From Tetracladium setigerum (taxonomy: Eukaryota > Ascomycota > Leotiomycetes > Helotiales), in NCBI GenBank assembly GCA_031472005.1, contig PZJY01000005.1, positions 2,046,001 through 2,110,000 on the forward strand: a DNA stretch of 64,000 bases. The letters run 5' to 3'. Shown in pieces: positions 49,858 through 62,382 of this stretch. Positions within the stretch are counted from its first letter, which is position 1. Each line of letters opens with the position of its first letter. The position numbers and the translations under genes are program-made. The notes beneath the pieces were generated by a model. That model had not been told where the DNA came from, made no database searches, and worked only from the letters and a program-made list of their open reading frames with translations.

Positions 49858-52800
49858 ATGTCGTTCCATCACGGACATCCCAGGCAAGCCCAAAGGATGT
49901 CTCAAAATCACCCAAAACATCCTCACTCCTCCTCCAGCCACGAGGATATCATATCTTCAACCATTGAGCATGACATTGATTTCGCATCGCTTGGCATTGG
50001 AGATTTTCTAGAGTTTGATCCAAGGCCGACATTGGTGGTTTACGAAGATTTCGATCAAGATTTGGAGCCCGCCTTCTTGAATAGGGGTAAGCAGTTCTCT
50101 CGATCCTACTTGGGGAGTATTTTTCAATCAACTAATTTTGAGTCCGTAATCCCCAGCAATTCGTCAAAATGACTACTTAATGAGAACCATCCCGTTTAAG
50201 GCCAGGCCAGGCTCTCCACGCCACCAGCTTAAAGTTTCCAGCATGGATTTCATCGCATGGGTCTCTGAAATTGCGCAACTTGCTGGAGCACCATCGCCAA
50301 CGATCTCATACTTGGGCCTGGTCTGGACTGGATTCATTGTAAAACAGCGATGGATTGTGATCACCGGGGAAGCCCCTATCATCGAAAGACCGAGTCACTC
50401 AGTCCTAAGTAAAAGCAAGGCAAGCGAAACTCCTGTGAGAACGGAAATTCACAGTAGCAGTCAAATACAGTCGAATCCTCGGCGAGCATTAAATACCTCT
50501 CATCTTGACAAGCACAAAGAAGAAGGGAGGGCTTCCTTTGTCACTCCGGTAAGCATTGAATTTGCAAGTGTTTTGAGAAATCTGAATGGACTATTTCAAG
50601 GGGAGAAGTCCCAGATTCTTGACATCTCCCAGGGGCTTTGAGTCCACCTTGCAAATAGTCCAATCTAGGCACTCTACAACCGCTGACTATGTAAGGGAAC
50701 ACCGGACTGGACAGTAAGTCATCCAAAGGGAGATCTCTCCCCTCATGTTATCTTTGCACGCTCAATCGATTGGGCGAATACTCCGCTGGGGGACATGAGT
50801 ACTTGGTCTCGGGAGTTTCGACAGATTTGCAACCATCTCATGGCTAACCCTCACCCTGCGGCATTATTCTGGGGGATGAGGTAAGTACTTCCACCACCCT
50901 CCATTCAAGCCTTCTTTTTTTCTGTCTGCGCCCCATTTCCAAAACCAACGGCATTCCCTTCAACTTTGTTCTGAAAGCGGGTTTCTGACATACAATTGCT
51001 GGTAGTTGACCGTTATCTATAACAAACCTTACGCTGATGGGGTAGCTGGTCGCAAACATCCAAATTTGATGGGCACTGGATTTCGAGGGCCTTTCGCTGA
51101 GCTCTGGGATCTTGTGTATTATTTCTTCCCCCGCCCCAATTTTACCGTGCTAACGTTGTCCTAGAAGCGAGATATTCGACGAATGTCGCAGAAGCGGAAA
51201 GTCAGTCGCTGTCCAAGATCAAATGTTGCCCATTGAACGCCAGTAAGTTATATGATATGTTCGTTGGCCAGCTATATCTAGGCCATTGTGGACATCACGG
51301 AGGCCGCTCAATATTGCGATGTTCATGAGTCATTTTGCTTCATCTCCTCCTGAGAACATCAACTGACTTCCTCTTTCTACAGCGGGTTTGTAGAAGAGAC
51401 TTTCTACACTTGGAGTTTAACGCCATTGTATGGAGGAACCGACAAGATCCTTGGATTGTACAATGCTCCCTTCGAGACCACACAACACCAGCGAGCAGCT
51501 AGAGCATTGAAGACTCTGCTCAAATTGGGACAAGAGACCGCCTATGCTCAGACAGTAGCCGCATGCTGGCCTCGGATTCTGAATGCCCTTAAGGATAATG
51601 AGTGGGATTTTCCCTTCGTCCTTCTTTATTCTGTGACAGATGATGTAGAGGTGGATGCTGACGATGCATCCTCAATGTCGAATTCATCTGAGAGCTCTGA
51701 AGTAACAAAATCCTGTATTTTAGAGGGCTCAATTGGTGTAAGAGAAGGTATGCAGACGGGAGATCTAGTTTCCACCCCGTCACCATCCTGACAAATTCTT
51801 CCAGATCATCCCGCAGCACCGAAGAGAATTGACTTGAAGCGTGGCCGAGGTGGCTTTATCCCCTCGTTTCGGGAAGCAATGAAAACGAGAGAGCCGACAC
51901 TCGTGAGCCTGACTGACAAACGGATACCGAGTACCTTGACCGAAGGTATAGAATGGCGTGGTTTTGGAGAACCCTCTCGTGAGGCTGTCGTTTGCCGTAA
52001 GTGCCCTCCTTCTAGACCAGAGAACATTTTGTCCCAGCTGCCAATTATTTTCCTCCTGCTTTTCGCAGAAACTTTGCTGTATTGAAATCCTTCCCCTCAA
52101 TTAATACCGTAGATTGTGTGAAATCAGTTATGCTCATCTGCCTTTGCACAACTCGGCAGCCTTCTGGCGTCAATAAGTGTTGTTAGTTGGTTCATGGCAC
52201 TCAAGATTGAATCACCCATGCAAATGGCTTCTTGTCGCTATACTATAGACTGCCATGTATCTGGTTCATTGTTTATTTCTGCAGCGAACAATCATATGTC
52301 AGGAAAAGGATTGCTAATTCTCAGCCGGTCAGCTATTCGCCCTACTACAGGCGAAAACATTCTGGGCTTTCTTTTCATTGCCATCAACCCTCGACGACCT
52401 TACGATGACGATTATGAATCTTTCGTGCAACTTATTGATAGAACCTTGGCCACCTGTCTTGCCTCGGTAAGCCTCCTGGAGGCGGAGGTTCTGAGGGGGG
52501 TGACAGCCGCCGAAGCAGCAGCTTTGGAAAGATCAAGATTATCAGAAGAACTAGCTGTGCAACGCAGTATGCTTCAGAGAATTGCTGAGGTATGTTTGCT
52601 TCCAAGCCCGCTATTGAAACACATTAGCGACCTTGCGTGAACCTTAAATGCCTTGGTACTAACAACCAAGTAGGTATCACCTGTCGGCATGTTCTCGATA
52701 GATCCAGACGCTAGATTACTCGAAGGTAACGACAAATGGTTTGATGTCACCGATCATCCACGCGAACCTCCTTTTGAAAAATGGTCGTGGATGCAACCGT

Positions 52801-55774
52801 TCGACAAGAGCAGCCAACGTCTTATGGAGGCAGGGTGGGAGAAGCTCACAGTCAGCAAATTGCCGTGGACCGCTGAGTTACAACTTAAGAAGTCGTGGTA
52901 CGACTCTAACAGAGGAGAGATAGTCGAAAGCTGGATGCTCGCCACGGCTGCTCCAGAATTTACGAATGGAGAGTTGAAAAGTATTATGGGTTCCTTGACC
53001 GATATTAGCTTCCAAAAGCGATCAGAAAGGGATGCCGATACTCGTGCGAAGTTGTCGGAGCAATTACTTGCGAAAACACTGGAAGCTAAAGAGAACGAAA
53101 AGAACTTCAAGCGCTTCAGTGATCTTGCTCCAGGTGGTTTGATTATTATGGACCCCTCGGGCGACATTGACTATGCCAACTCACAGTAAGTAAATCGAGA
53201 ACAAATTTCTCGGTGTTGAACTTTGATATGATGCTAGACTGACCTTTCGTATTCAAGGTGGTATAAGATTACGGGACACCCAGAAGGCGACAGCTCTTCA
53301 GGGGCATTGTCTTGGAAGAATGCCATCCTAGAGGCCGATCAAGTACACTTCTCCGTAAAGTGGGAGGAGCTGATCACTCAGAAGAAAACAGTGACTATCG
53401 AGTCTCGGATGCAAACTCCTTGGGAAGGAGATATTGGTGGCACCTTGATAAAAGCTCAGAGATGGATTCTCACGTCAATATTCCCCGAGGTTGATGAAGG
53501 TGGTGTTTTAAGAAGAGTTATGGGATGTAAGTGTCCTGCCATTATTACCCTTGACATACCATGTTCTCAGGAACAAACCACTTCTTGTTATCACAGAGCG
53601 ATTTTCTGCAGATTTTCTGCTAATGTAATTCAGGCATAACGGATATTTCCTCAATCAAATGGGCAGAAGACCTGCAAAATAGGAGGCTGAGAGAAGCTGA
53701 AGAGACTCGACGAGCCAAAGACAATTTCATCGACATCGTAGGTATTTCACTTTGATTTATGTTGAATATAGACTGACTTATGAACAGACAAGCCATGAGA
53801 TGAGGAACCCACTTAGTGCAATAATCCAATGCGCGGACGCCATTACGTCGTCGCTCCATGCACTAGAGTCTCATACAATTGATCCAATACTCTTGAGCAC
53901 CATCAAGGAAAGCATTTCGTCAGCAGAAACCATTCAGCTTTGCGCACAGCACCGTAAGCATATCTTAGAAACTTAGAATTGTTAAGAAAGAATACTGATT
54001 CTATGATAGAAAAGAACATAGTCGACGACATCCTCACAATTTCGAAGCTGGATTCAAACCTGCTTCTCATCACCCCCGTCCCTGTCGAACCAGTCTTCGT
54101 GGTTCAGCAAGCACTTCAGATGTTTGCTGTGGAGTGTCAAAAGGCCCATCAAATGAAGTTGGAGTTCCATATTAACGAAACCTACAAGAATCTGAAGATT
54201 GATGTAGTAATGCTAGATTCTAGCCGATTGCTCCAGATATTGATCAATCTGTTGACAAATGCTATAAAATTCACCAAGGGTTCCAAGGTTAGGACAATCG
54301 ATGTCTCTATTGATGCCTACCTTGACCCTCCGTCAAAAGAAGAGTTTGAATTCGATTATTTCCCAACCCAGCGGGCGAGATCTCTTTCAGATGTTACCTC
54401 CAGTGCTGAGTGGGGAGATGGAGAGGTCGTCTATATTCGCTTCGCTGTGAAGGACAGTGGCGTGGGATTGACAGTTGAAGAGAAGAAAAAACTCTTTAAC
54501 CGGTTTACCCAAGCTTGTGAGGATAAAACTATCACAACTTTTTGCAGGCCAATCACTAACATTTGCAGCGCCTCGAACCCATGTGCAATATGGTGGCTCG
54601 GGCCTGGGACTATTCATCAGTCGAGAGTTGACAGAGCGTCAAGGCGGCCAAAGTGCGTATAGAATTCCCCTAGGTATTATGGCTTAGCTTGAGAGTAGCT
54701 ATCTCTTGCTCTGCCGTTTTCTCTAACACAAATGCTGATTTTTTACAGTTGGTGTGGCATCTGAAGCTGGAGTTGGCAGCACTTTTGCCTTCGTAAGTGT
54801 CACGAAGTCTACCTTTATCCACCCAACATTCCATGTCGGACAGATGCCCTGCCGCTTCCCTTCTGAATTAGAAGAATAAATGCTGACGCTTCAGTAGTGG
54901 GTCCAATCTCGCCGTTCAAATGCTAAGAACCGCGACGAAATAAAAATGAGGCTCAACAGCGAGTTGGATGCTAATGCCCGAATGGCTGCGAACGTCTCAA
55001 ATAGTCGTCCACTAGACACCTCAACACTGCACCAACTTACAGAGTCAAGAACTCGTCAAGCTGTAGAATTGAATCTCCCCAGCATGGACCCAGCGGACTG
55101 GTTTGTTCTGATCGTCGAGGATAATCTGGTCAATCAGAAAATGTTAGTATCAAACCTCTACAAGACTTCTCTCGTTCTCTCTACTACTTCTAGCGAAAAC
55201 AAAAGCTAAAATTTTCTCAATTCAGCCTAGCCCAGCAATTCAAAAAGCTCGGTTCAACAGTCTACGTTGCGAATCACGGCCAAGAGGCCCTCGACCTACT
55301 CGAACAAACCAGAGCATACAAGGGCAGGGAAGACGACGGCAAGGATATATCCATAGTTCTTATGGACTTAGAGATGCCAGTCATGGACGGCCTGACATGT
55401 GTTCGCCGAATCCGAGAACTAGAAGCAGAAGGTCTGATCCGGAACTTGCCTATCATCGCCGTAACGGCCAATGCTCGAGGCGAACAAATTGTTGCGGCCA
55501 AGAATTCTGGGATGGTATGTTTGAAAGAATGACAGAGGTCATCTGTGAATATATGGAGAGCACTGGCTAATGATGTGTGACCAAAATAGGATGATGTAAT
55601 GTCGAAACCGTACTTTCCACCATCCTTTTCCCCCTTTCCTTTCTCACTTGTTGATATGCTAACCATTCTCTCTTTTCCTCTAGTTTCCGCATAAGACAGC
55701 TTATCCCCAAAATAGAAGCTCTATTACGACGAGACCTCAAAGATACAGATTCTCCGAAGACACTCGATGCGTAG
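49858..55774 (+). CDS. Hybrid histidine kinase (PAS-HisKA-HATPase-REC; apparent 1-nt frame break)
   Basis: Nineteen exons: 49858..50086, 50157..50548, 50696..50880, 51006..51115, 51165..51242, 51383..51747, 51805..51996, 52333..52589, 52674..53185, 53258..53526, 53634..53737, 53788..53953, 54010..54516, 54569..54652, 54749..54792, 54898..55142, 55226..55514, 55590..55609, 55684..55774; about 1379 residues. The N-terminal sensor region (SIDWANTPLGDM, LYGGTDKILGLYN) is followed by PAS-like units (SPVGMFSIDPDARLL; LAPGGLIIMDPSGDIDYANS), then the H-box TSHEMRNPLSAI (His near 901), N-box LINLLTNAIKFT, G-boxes KDSGVGLT and GGSGLGLF, and a receiver with VLIVEDN, acceptor Asp in LMDLEMPVMDG (near 1294) and the SKPF Lys. 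It would phosphorylate an HPt protein feeding the HOG/Skn7 branches. No membrane helix, so probably cytosolic. The G run at 50871-50875 needs one more G to read FWGDELTVIYN. Intron 51997-52332 is unusually long (336 bp) and might hide an exon. Confidence 0.88.
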
Positions 55775-57707
55775 ATTACCAGAACGGATACATGCATATT
55801 TTCATCAGAAGGAGGAACGAGAAAAGAAACACGAAGAAATACAATTGCTGGGTCGGCTGTCGACAGTACATAAAAAGAAGGTCGAGCCATGTAGGTGGTC
55901 GCGATATCCTGAGTGGTTCATATGAAATGTGAAAGACCACCATTATTATCCGCCGATTCTTCACGTAAATCGAATGGACAACTAGGATCGACTTTGTCAA
56001 GGAAAAGCTTAAGATAACTGCCAGTTTTTTTTTGGTTGACGAAAGAGTGATCTTCTTGACCAGCTCGTTTCAAGTAGTCGATAAGAAATGCCTGCCCACT
56101 ATTGAAAATGTCTTCAAACGAGGTTCTGTCTAGAGATGCATGCACGACACTGACAGGACTCTAGCAGTTGCTACCTACTAGCACTAGCATTATTGCATAC
56201 TTCGAACAAGGCTTTCCCGCCCTTGCACTGAACGACACTAAATAGGTCCATACTGTACATCCGAAAAGAAAAACGCTTCTCAAAAAAAAAACAAAAAAAA
56301 AAACACGCCATATGTACCTATTTTAGCTTCCACCACATCCCGCTCATGAACATTAGCTAACTAAATAAAAAGTACCCCTTCTCTTTTCTCAATTCACACA
56401 CCTCTGATCCCGCATAGCCGAAACCCATCCAGTACAGTAGAGCAGCGCAATATTCCCATCGCAGCAACTCTACTCAAAAGTCGCAGAGAACGAGAGCGAG
56501 AGAATGAGAGAGAGCATAGACAATTAAAAGTGGATCGCCCCTTTCATCCATCCTCAGTTCTCGCTTCAATTCCTTTTTTTTGTTGCACATCGCCTCATGA
56601 CGTTGAAATTTAAGACAAAACCCGCCTCAGCTACCTACCACTCACTCCGCAAAGAAGGCATCAACGCTCCCCCAAGAAACCCCCCCCCAAAAAATCGTAC
56701 GATAAAAATAAAAAAGGGGTATAAGCGAATTTTGGGTGCTCGAGACTTGGTAGGTGGAGGGGTGAGCCAAGGTGAAATGATTTTCACCCCACTTACCTAC
56801 TTGACTCGAGGTGAGAGAGAGTGCGTGTGTGTTGTGTATGCGTGGTGAAGGGAGAAAGAGCAGGTCCTATGGAGGGAGGATAAAAAGGAATAATGGGAAT
56901 AATAGTATGGCAATTATTGGAAGGGATTTTCCCGTGCTTGGTTTTACTGTACCTAGATGCAGTAGATGCAGTGTGTGCGCGTGTGCTTGGAAAGAGAGAG
57001 AAAGAGAGATATAGAGAGAGCTTCGACGAGAAAAAATGAGTGAATTAAAAGACATGTTTTCAGAGACGAACAAATCGCTTGAGACTGGAAGCAAAACATG
57101 AAAAGGTACGCGAAGAAGGATGTTCGCATGCAAAATGCAAAGCTCGTTAATCTCGATCAACTTTCTCGATCAACTTTCTCGATTCATCTCATCTTGTCAT
57201 CTATTATACTTTTTTCCAACCCTGAATTTCTCCCGTCAGTTGACCAACTCCTCCCCATCGACACCCCTACCCCTTTCCAAAAATAATCGCAGATAAAAGC
57301 AAGCCGCTATGCCCAACATTTCTCCCCCCCAAAAAACCAATGATCGTGATATTATGTACTGTATGTACTGGTCCGCGTGAAAAATAACAACGAATGTCCG
57401 GTGTAAAATTCAAAGATCCGCAAGTGGAAGACGCCCACCCTAAATGCACGCACACACTACATCTCCCTTGCTTGCTATATTTAAGTAGAAAAAAAATCCT
57501 TCTATGCAATTCATCAGTCCATCCATCCATCTCTAGGTAGGTAGGTTTGGCACTTTGCTCGCTCGCTAAATTTTGGAAAAGAGGTAAAGCAAAGCTGGAA
57601 AATGTTGATTCGGGGTATATATAAAAAATCGACATGGAAGTAAGCGATTGATTGTTGATGATAGCTGGCTGGTGGGAATTGATGTCCTTGTCCTGTCCTT
57701 ACGAACA
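55775..57707. other. Gene-poor intergenic region
   Basis: About 1.9 kb between two converging 3' ends (histidine kinase and the 57.7-kb gene). It holds A-rich runs at 56281-56304, a C8 run near 56680, GA-rich repeats near 56990-57020, and TACTGTA/TACAGTA motifs starting at 56251, 56433, 56945 and 57357. No coding signal is seen. Confidence 0.5.
57151..57184. repeat. 13-bp tandem repeat
   Basis: Two full copies and one partial copy of TCTCGATCAACTT in non-coding DNA. Confidence 0.8.
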
Positions 57708-59045
57708 TCACATATCCCTTGTCCTCCGATAGGTCATGACTGGTGGCAATTCGACCTCCTCATAACCCTCATCGTCATCCACCTCCATCTTGTCAACCTC
57801 TAATTGAGAATGCTCAACCTTCTTCTCGGCTACTGCTGGCTTTTTGTTAATCTCTGTCGGCTTCATCGTCGTCCCGATGACCTTACGCATCTGAGGGCTT
57901 CGCATCTCCCGACTTTTGCCTGCATCTCTTCGTGGAGCGGGTGGATTCTCGATCTCTTCTTTCTTGAGTCGCTCTACTTCTGTGTCCGATTTCTCCTTTA
58001 CTGAAAGAAGTCGTTTCTTGATGCCTTCTATCTCATCGCTGCAGTCGCCATCACGGAGGAACTGATGAGCGGCGCGTTCGCATTGGCTTTGGCACCACTC
58101 CAATCCTTTGTCTAACTCGTCGAAGATGTCGTTGACCTCGAGAGGCGCCGCACTCCGAGAGCTGCGTCCCATCATGCCTGACCCCATTCCATAGCTTCCA
58201 TAACCTCTTGGTGGCCCCATGTTCCGTGTCGACACGTATTTCAATTGTGGTATGACAATCTCTTCGTCTTCATCATCATCGTCATTTCCCACTTCAATTG
58301 GGGGAGAAACAGTGCCAGGCGTACGGGCGTGGTCCTGTCCCCCAGTGACAACACTTGGTGATGGCCTAGGTGCAGGTCGTGATGCTGATAACACACGCGC
58401 AGATTCCTCCTCTGCGTTCTCATCGACCTCCCGCTCAGCTGCCCGTCTCATCGCCTCCATCTTAGCATTCATCTTTCCCTTTCGCATCGAGTTTCTACTC
58501 GCACTGACGAATTTGACAATATCCTCGAATGCCGTTTGAACGGCACTATCGTAATATACAATAATCATCGACCGCGTCCTGTATTTCGGCGTTTGTGATT
58601 CCGCAGATATCATAGATTCGGTTTTCCGTTTCCGGATCCCATGCTTTGGTTGTTGAGGTTTGTTCATCGAAGGCTTTCGTGATAATTCGGTGGGTGAGGG
58701 TCTCTGGTTAGAGAGGGGTGGAGTGACAACTGCCGCCGACCGGGCAGTTGCTGCTTGACTTTGCCTCTTGCCATTTGGATCTGATTTTGGAGGTGTGTCG
58801 AAAGGATTCGAGATGTGGTCGAGATCCTGTGTCGTTTCTTCGTCTAGTGGCCGCAGAGATTCTGTCGAGCCTTTGTTCTTCACTGATCGTGTTGGCGGTC
58901 GCTCGCTCTCTGTCAATCGAGCAAGTTCAGTCTGGCGGAGAGCAATCTGGCTGTTGAGCTCCTCGAGTTTCTTGTTCCATTCAGGAATCGATATCGAGAG
59001 TGTATGCAGGGCATCTGAAACCGAAAAGGCTGAAAAGGCAGCCAT
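57708..59045 (-). CDS. Conserved-looking coiled-coil protein, unknown function
   Basis: A single exon with no obvious intron. Starting at the ATG at 59045 (MAAFSAFSVSDAL) it encodes 445 residues; the ATG at 59087 would add 14 that look like UTR. A coiled coil lies near the N-terminus (EWNKKLEELNSQIALRQTEL). A disordered S/P-rich stretch with a basic motif (HGIRKRKTESM, a possible nuclear signal) follows, then a structured core (IVYYDSAVQTAFEDIVKFVS and NAKMEAMRRAAEREV), an acidic run (GNDDDDEDEEIV), a second helical part (FDELDKGLEWCQSQCERAAH) and an acidic C-terminus. This layout suggests a nuclear scaffold or regulator, but I recognise no domain and infer no function. Confidence 0.7.
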   Translation of the reverse strand: MAAFSAFSVSDALHTLSISIPEWNKKLEELNSQIALRQTELARLTESERPPTRSVKNKGSTESLRPLDEETTQDLDHISNPFDTPPKSDPNGKRQSQAATARSAAVVTPPLSNQRPSPTELSRKPSMNKPQQPKHGIRKRKTESMISAESQTPKYRTRSMIIVYYDSAVQTAFEDIVKFVSASRNSMRKGKMNAKMEAMRRAAEREVDENAEEESARVLSASRPAPRPSPSVVTGGQDHARTPGTVSPPIEVGNDDDDEDEEIVIPQLKYVSTRNMGPPRGYGSYGMGSGMMGRSSRSAAPLEVNDIFDELDKGLEWCQSQCERAAHQFLRDGDCSDEIEGIKKRLLSVKEKSDTEVERLKKEEIENPPAPRRDAGKSREMRSPQMRKVIGTTMKPTEINKKPAVAEKKVEHSQLEVDKMEVDDDEGYEEVELPPVMTYRRTRDM

Positions 59046-60692
59046 CTTGAGCTGGTGGTTGATTGACGAGACCGTGGGGGAAATCAATAATAATTAGGGC
59101 GCTAGCTCCGGAAACCGAAGACACGCCAAGATACAGAGGGAACTTTTCAAATGACCAGCATAGAACTTGACGAGTGCATCTTATAATAAGAGGGATGAGA
59201 GGTGCTTTTGGTTTGCTGCTGTGGTGTTAGGTTGGAGGTGCCCTTTGTGGAGGTGTTTGTGTGTTGTTGTTGTCCCTTTGTGAGCGAGTTGCAGATCCCT
59301 TCGGCGTAATTTGAGTTTGGCAAGTCACCAAGTACCGCAAGAAGCGTGGATCGCCGGCTTTGTAGATGGTGTATTCAGATCAACAAGATCCAGGCGAGAT
59401 TGAGACGGGATTCTCGAGCGTTAATGGGATAGGCGAATTCGTCGCTTACGGAGTAGGTTGATATTGTCGCGGTTATTTTCGAAGGACTTCTCCTTTTCTC
59501 GCGATGCTCAACACAAGGAGAGAGGAAAAGAGGAAGAGAGGAAGAGAAGATGTTAGAGAGATACAGGGAGGAGAGTGACACTGAAAAGAGAGCACTTCGA
59601 CAGAAGAAAGAACACAAGACTCCGTTTCCAGCATGGCAAGGGCCGGATTGCTCCAAAGTGCCGCGCTCTGCCCTGCCCAAAGGGTAAATAATGAGATGAT
59701 GAGATACCAGGGTCACCACGTTTTTTTGCGTCCTGTAGCTGGTCGAACTTTTGAAACGCTGCAAGCCATCGAATTCCCTCTCCTCGCAGTCGCGCATGTC
59801 CTGGTCGGTGTTGGACAAGGCGCTGGCAAAGTTCTCAAAGCGGCAGCTATTTACGACCGGGGACAGCTGCTGCTGCAACCGGTACATGATGATTGGGAGC
59901 AGTGGCCCTGTCCTCGGCGATCATCTGGATAAAGAGGCTCCATTGTTGCTTGCCCTGTTTTGTTCTTGGGGTATTCTTGCTTGGCTTCGTTGGTTTCGCA
60001 AGTTGTTCTTTGTTTGTGCGAGGCCTGCTCCGAGAACGAGTTACGAGATACATGTGGACACGACATGTACTGTAGAATTGAGAATTGAAGATCGACGATA
60101 ATACGAAGGGATGATACCGACCTATCCACCGCAGGCTGCGGTTCCGATCCATGCTTCACGGAAAATACCCTACTATGGGCCTACAAACGCAATACGGACC
60201 TAGCTAGGCAAGGTACTGTACGTTATTATCTCTCGTCCAAACACATGCTGGCACCTGACTCCAGAGATTCCGGAAGAATACTGCTGTAGCATCACAATGA
60301 TATCGATCTATCTTCGCACGGCGAAGTAGAGTAAGGAAAACCTTTCTCTGAGCCGTTGTTTGCCTATTGGCAGGGCCGTAAGTTTTGCATAGATCCAGCA
60401 GCAGCAGCTCGTGCAACATAAAGCAGGACAAATGCAAACGCAAATGTATTCCGACTGCCCGTGGAAGAGTCGGTGAGGATATGCACAGAGGCCCGTCAGC
60501 TTCGTGTCATCAATGTACCGAGAGCCATCTCAATCCTCACCATTGGTTATGAAACGTCGATATGATAATTGATCAACGGTGCATGCATGATTTTTATATG
60601 ATTTTGCTAGTGGCCGTTGCCGTTTTCCCCTCAACTTCCTGCCATCCATGAACGAAGACAAGCCGGCATCTCGCTAAGAATGAACGTACCGC

Positions 60693-60719
60693 CGTAGACA
60701 TGTACTGTACATGTCTACG
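60693..60719. repeat. 27-bp perfect palindrome (13-bp arms, 1-bp centre)
   Basis: The arm CGTAGACATGTAC is followed by T and its exact reverse complement GTACATGTCTACG. It lies in non-coding DNA and its centre is the recurrent GTACTGTAC motif. It could be a cruciform, a dimeric-protein site or a transposon-end remnant. Confidence 0.9.
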
Positions 60720-61516
60720 TTTTAATCACCTAGGTTCATGCTGTGCTTTGATGGAGAGCAGGCCACTTGTTATAGGCAGGCATACTGATCGTACCTTCAG
60801 CACATCTCAAACTCAATTCTTCGTTGTAGGAGCACGAAGAACTGAAGGAAACTCAGTTGAGAGAGTAAGAAAAGGGAACATCATAGATACGGAAGTACCT
60901 CAAACTCCCGCCCCCCACCCACCCCCATACTTGTATCTTCCTCCATCCTCGGCCCCTGAACACACAGCAAGCCACCGGTTCGGCCCATCATCCTCAGGTC
61001 GTCATTCCCTACCGCGCCTCGTGGACACATGGGAATCACGACGAATCTCTTGTTTTTGCTAGGCTGCCAGCAATTTAAAATATTGTTAAAGAAAAAACTC
61101 TGGAGCGATCCCTCATTACCGAAGCCAATCACAAAGCATCGGTATCGCTGCCTCGTAACCAAATCAGTAAACGACAATTTCACGCAAGCAGAGAGAAAAA
61201 CCTTCTTTTGCGCGCTAGCCGACCCCGATGATCAGTCAATCAATCAAAACAATCTGGTTGAATTTGTGTTTGTGTTGGTTTTGTGGTGTGCTTGTTGAAG
61301 GCTGTTGGATTTCGTCCAATTATTGAAATCTCCCAGAGAGTTTCGACTAGGCGAGGCCGTCCTCGCTCGAGTCCCTTGCGTCAAGAATTCGAATTTTCTA
61401 TCTACTTCATAGCAAATTCAACGGTCTCTGCCGTCACCTGGTTTTGATCGTGAGCATACTTCATGCCAGACCTGACTCTTTTTTTTGAAAAGAGACAGGG
61501 TTGAAAACTTGAGGGG

Positions 61517-61625
61517 TCTACTCCGTACGCTACAGCGGTACAGCAGTACAGCAGTGGAGTTCATCACCGGTATCTACTCCGTGCTCTACTAACTACTTTG
61601 AAGAATGGCGGCGGTACAGCAGTGG
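61517..61625. repeat. Imperfect direct repeat, TCTACTCCGT with GTACAGCAG units
   Basis: TCTACTCCGT occurs twice about 56 bp apart, each followed by GGTACAGCAGTGGA-like units, partly triplicated in the first copy. Non-coding. Confidence 0.6.
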
Positions 61626-61747
61626 AACAGGAATGGCACTGAAAATGGCCCCGCTCGGGGAAGTAGATCTCGTTGAGCCGGTGGAAATTGGCATCAAATC
61701 TCCAGAGCTTCCAGAAGGAAGGTCAGGTCAGTTGACACCTTTTCGTT

Positions 61748-61768
61748 AATGAATGAATGAATGAATGA
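61748..61768. repeat. AATG tetranucleotide microsatellite
   Basis: About five copies of a GAAT/AATG tetranucleotide in non-coding DNA. Confidence 0.8.
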
Positions 61769-62382
61769 GGATTAACACAGTTAATTTCAATTCCTTTCGC
61801 AATCATCACTGAAATTTGTGTACGTGAAAGAGAGCATCATCACGGCAGAGGAGCCAAGAATGGGTATTCTTGCGACGACGACGCGTGTGATGGAGGGGGT
61901 TCATGCGGATAGGCGCCTGCCTGGTGAGGAAAAGCGATCTGAAATGACCAACATTTGCTGCGGGCAAGTGACACAGTCGAGTAGCCTCTCTCTAGCTGAT
62001 TGCCTGCATCTGCAGACTGCAATGCACGAAAAGGAGATAATCCTAGCTTGATCATTGGATCTTGGAGCGGCCACTTTAGCGAAGGAATCGTGCCATGCTT
62101 ATGTTGGAGAAAATCATGCTGCGCTTGTTCGTATCGATTTATTTAAGTTTGTGTGTTGTTCGTTGTTTGTTCGTCGTCCTGCAAAGCGTCGCGCGCTGCT
62201 ATACTGCATCAGTGTACGAGCTCCGTTGAAGCTTGGAGAACAGTAAGACATCGACATGATGGGGCGGCTGCAGAAGAATGGATATCCGATATCCGTATGT
62301 GATTCTTTCTACTTTGCATCTATGCAGCAACTTGAGAGAATATCCAGAAATAATGAGCCGTTGGACTGAATCATCCGGCTAA

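Larger units (their letters stand above)
59046..62382. other. Gene-poor intergenic region of 3.3 kb
   Basis: Between the 57.7-kb gene and the FMN-binding protein gene. It has GA-rich low-complexity sequence at about 59515-59590, a 27-bp palindrome at 60693-60719, TACTGTA motifs at 60068, 60214 and 60703, and a GTACAGCAG-rich repeat near 61530. The open frames, up to 170 codons, have no recognisable features. A small gene or a non-coding RNA cannot be excluded. Confidence 0.5.

Noticed and set aside
50549..50695. Extra coding exon STLQIVQSRH in the histidine kinase
   Set aside because: It leads to a frame that hits a stop; skipping it joins FVTP to GTPDWT and the conserved SPHVIFARSIDW.
59375..59887. 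170-codon minus-strand open frame
   Set aside because: No recognisable motif, mixed low-complexity content, no supporting splice or start context.
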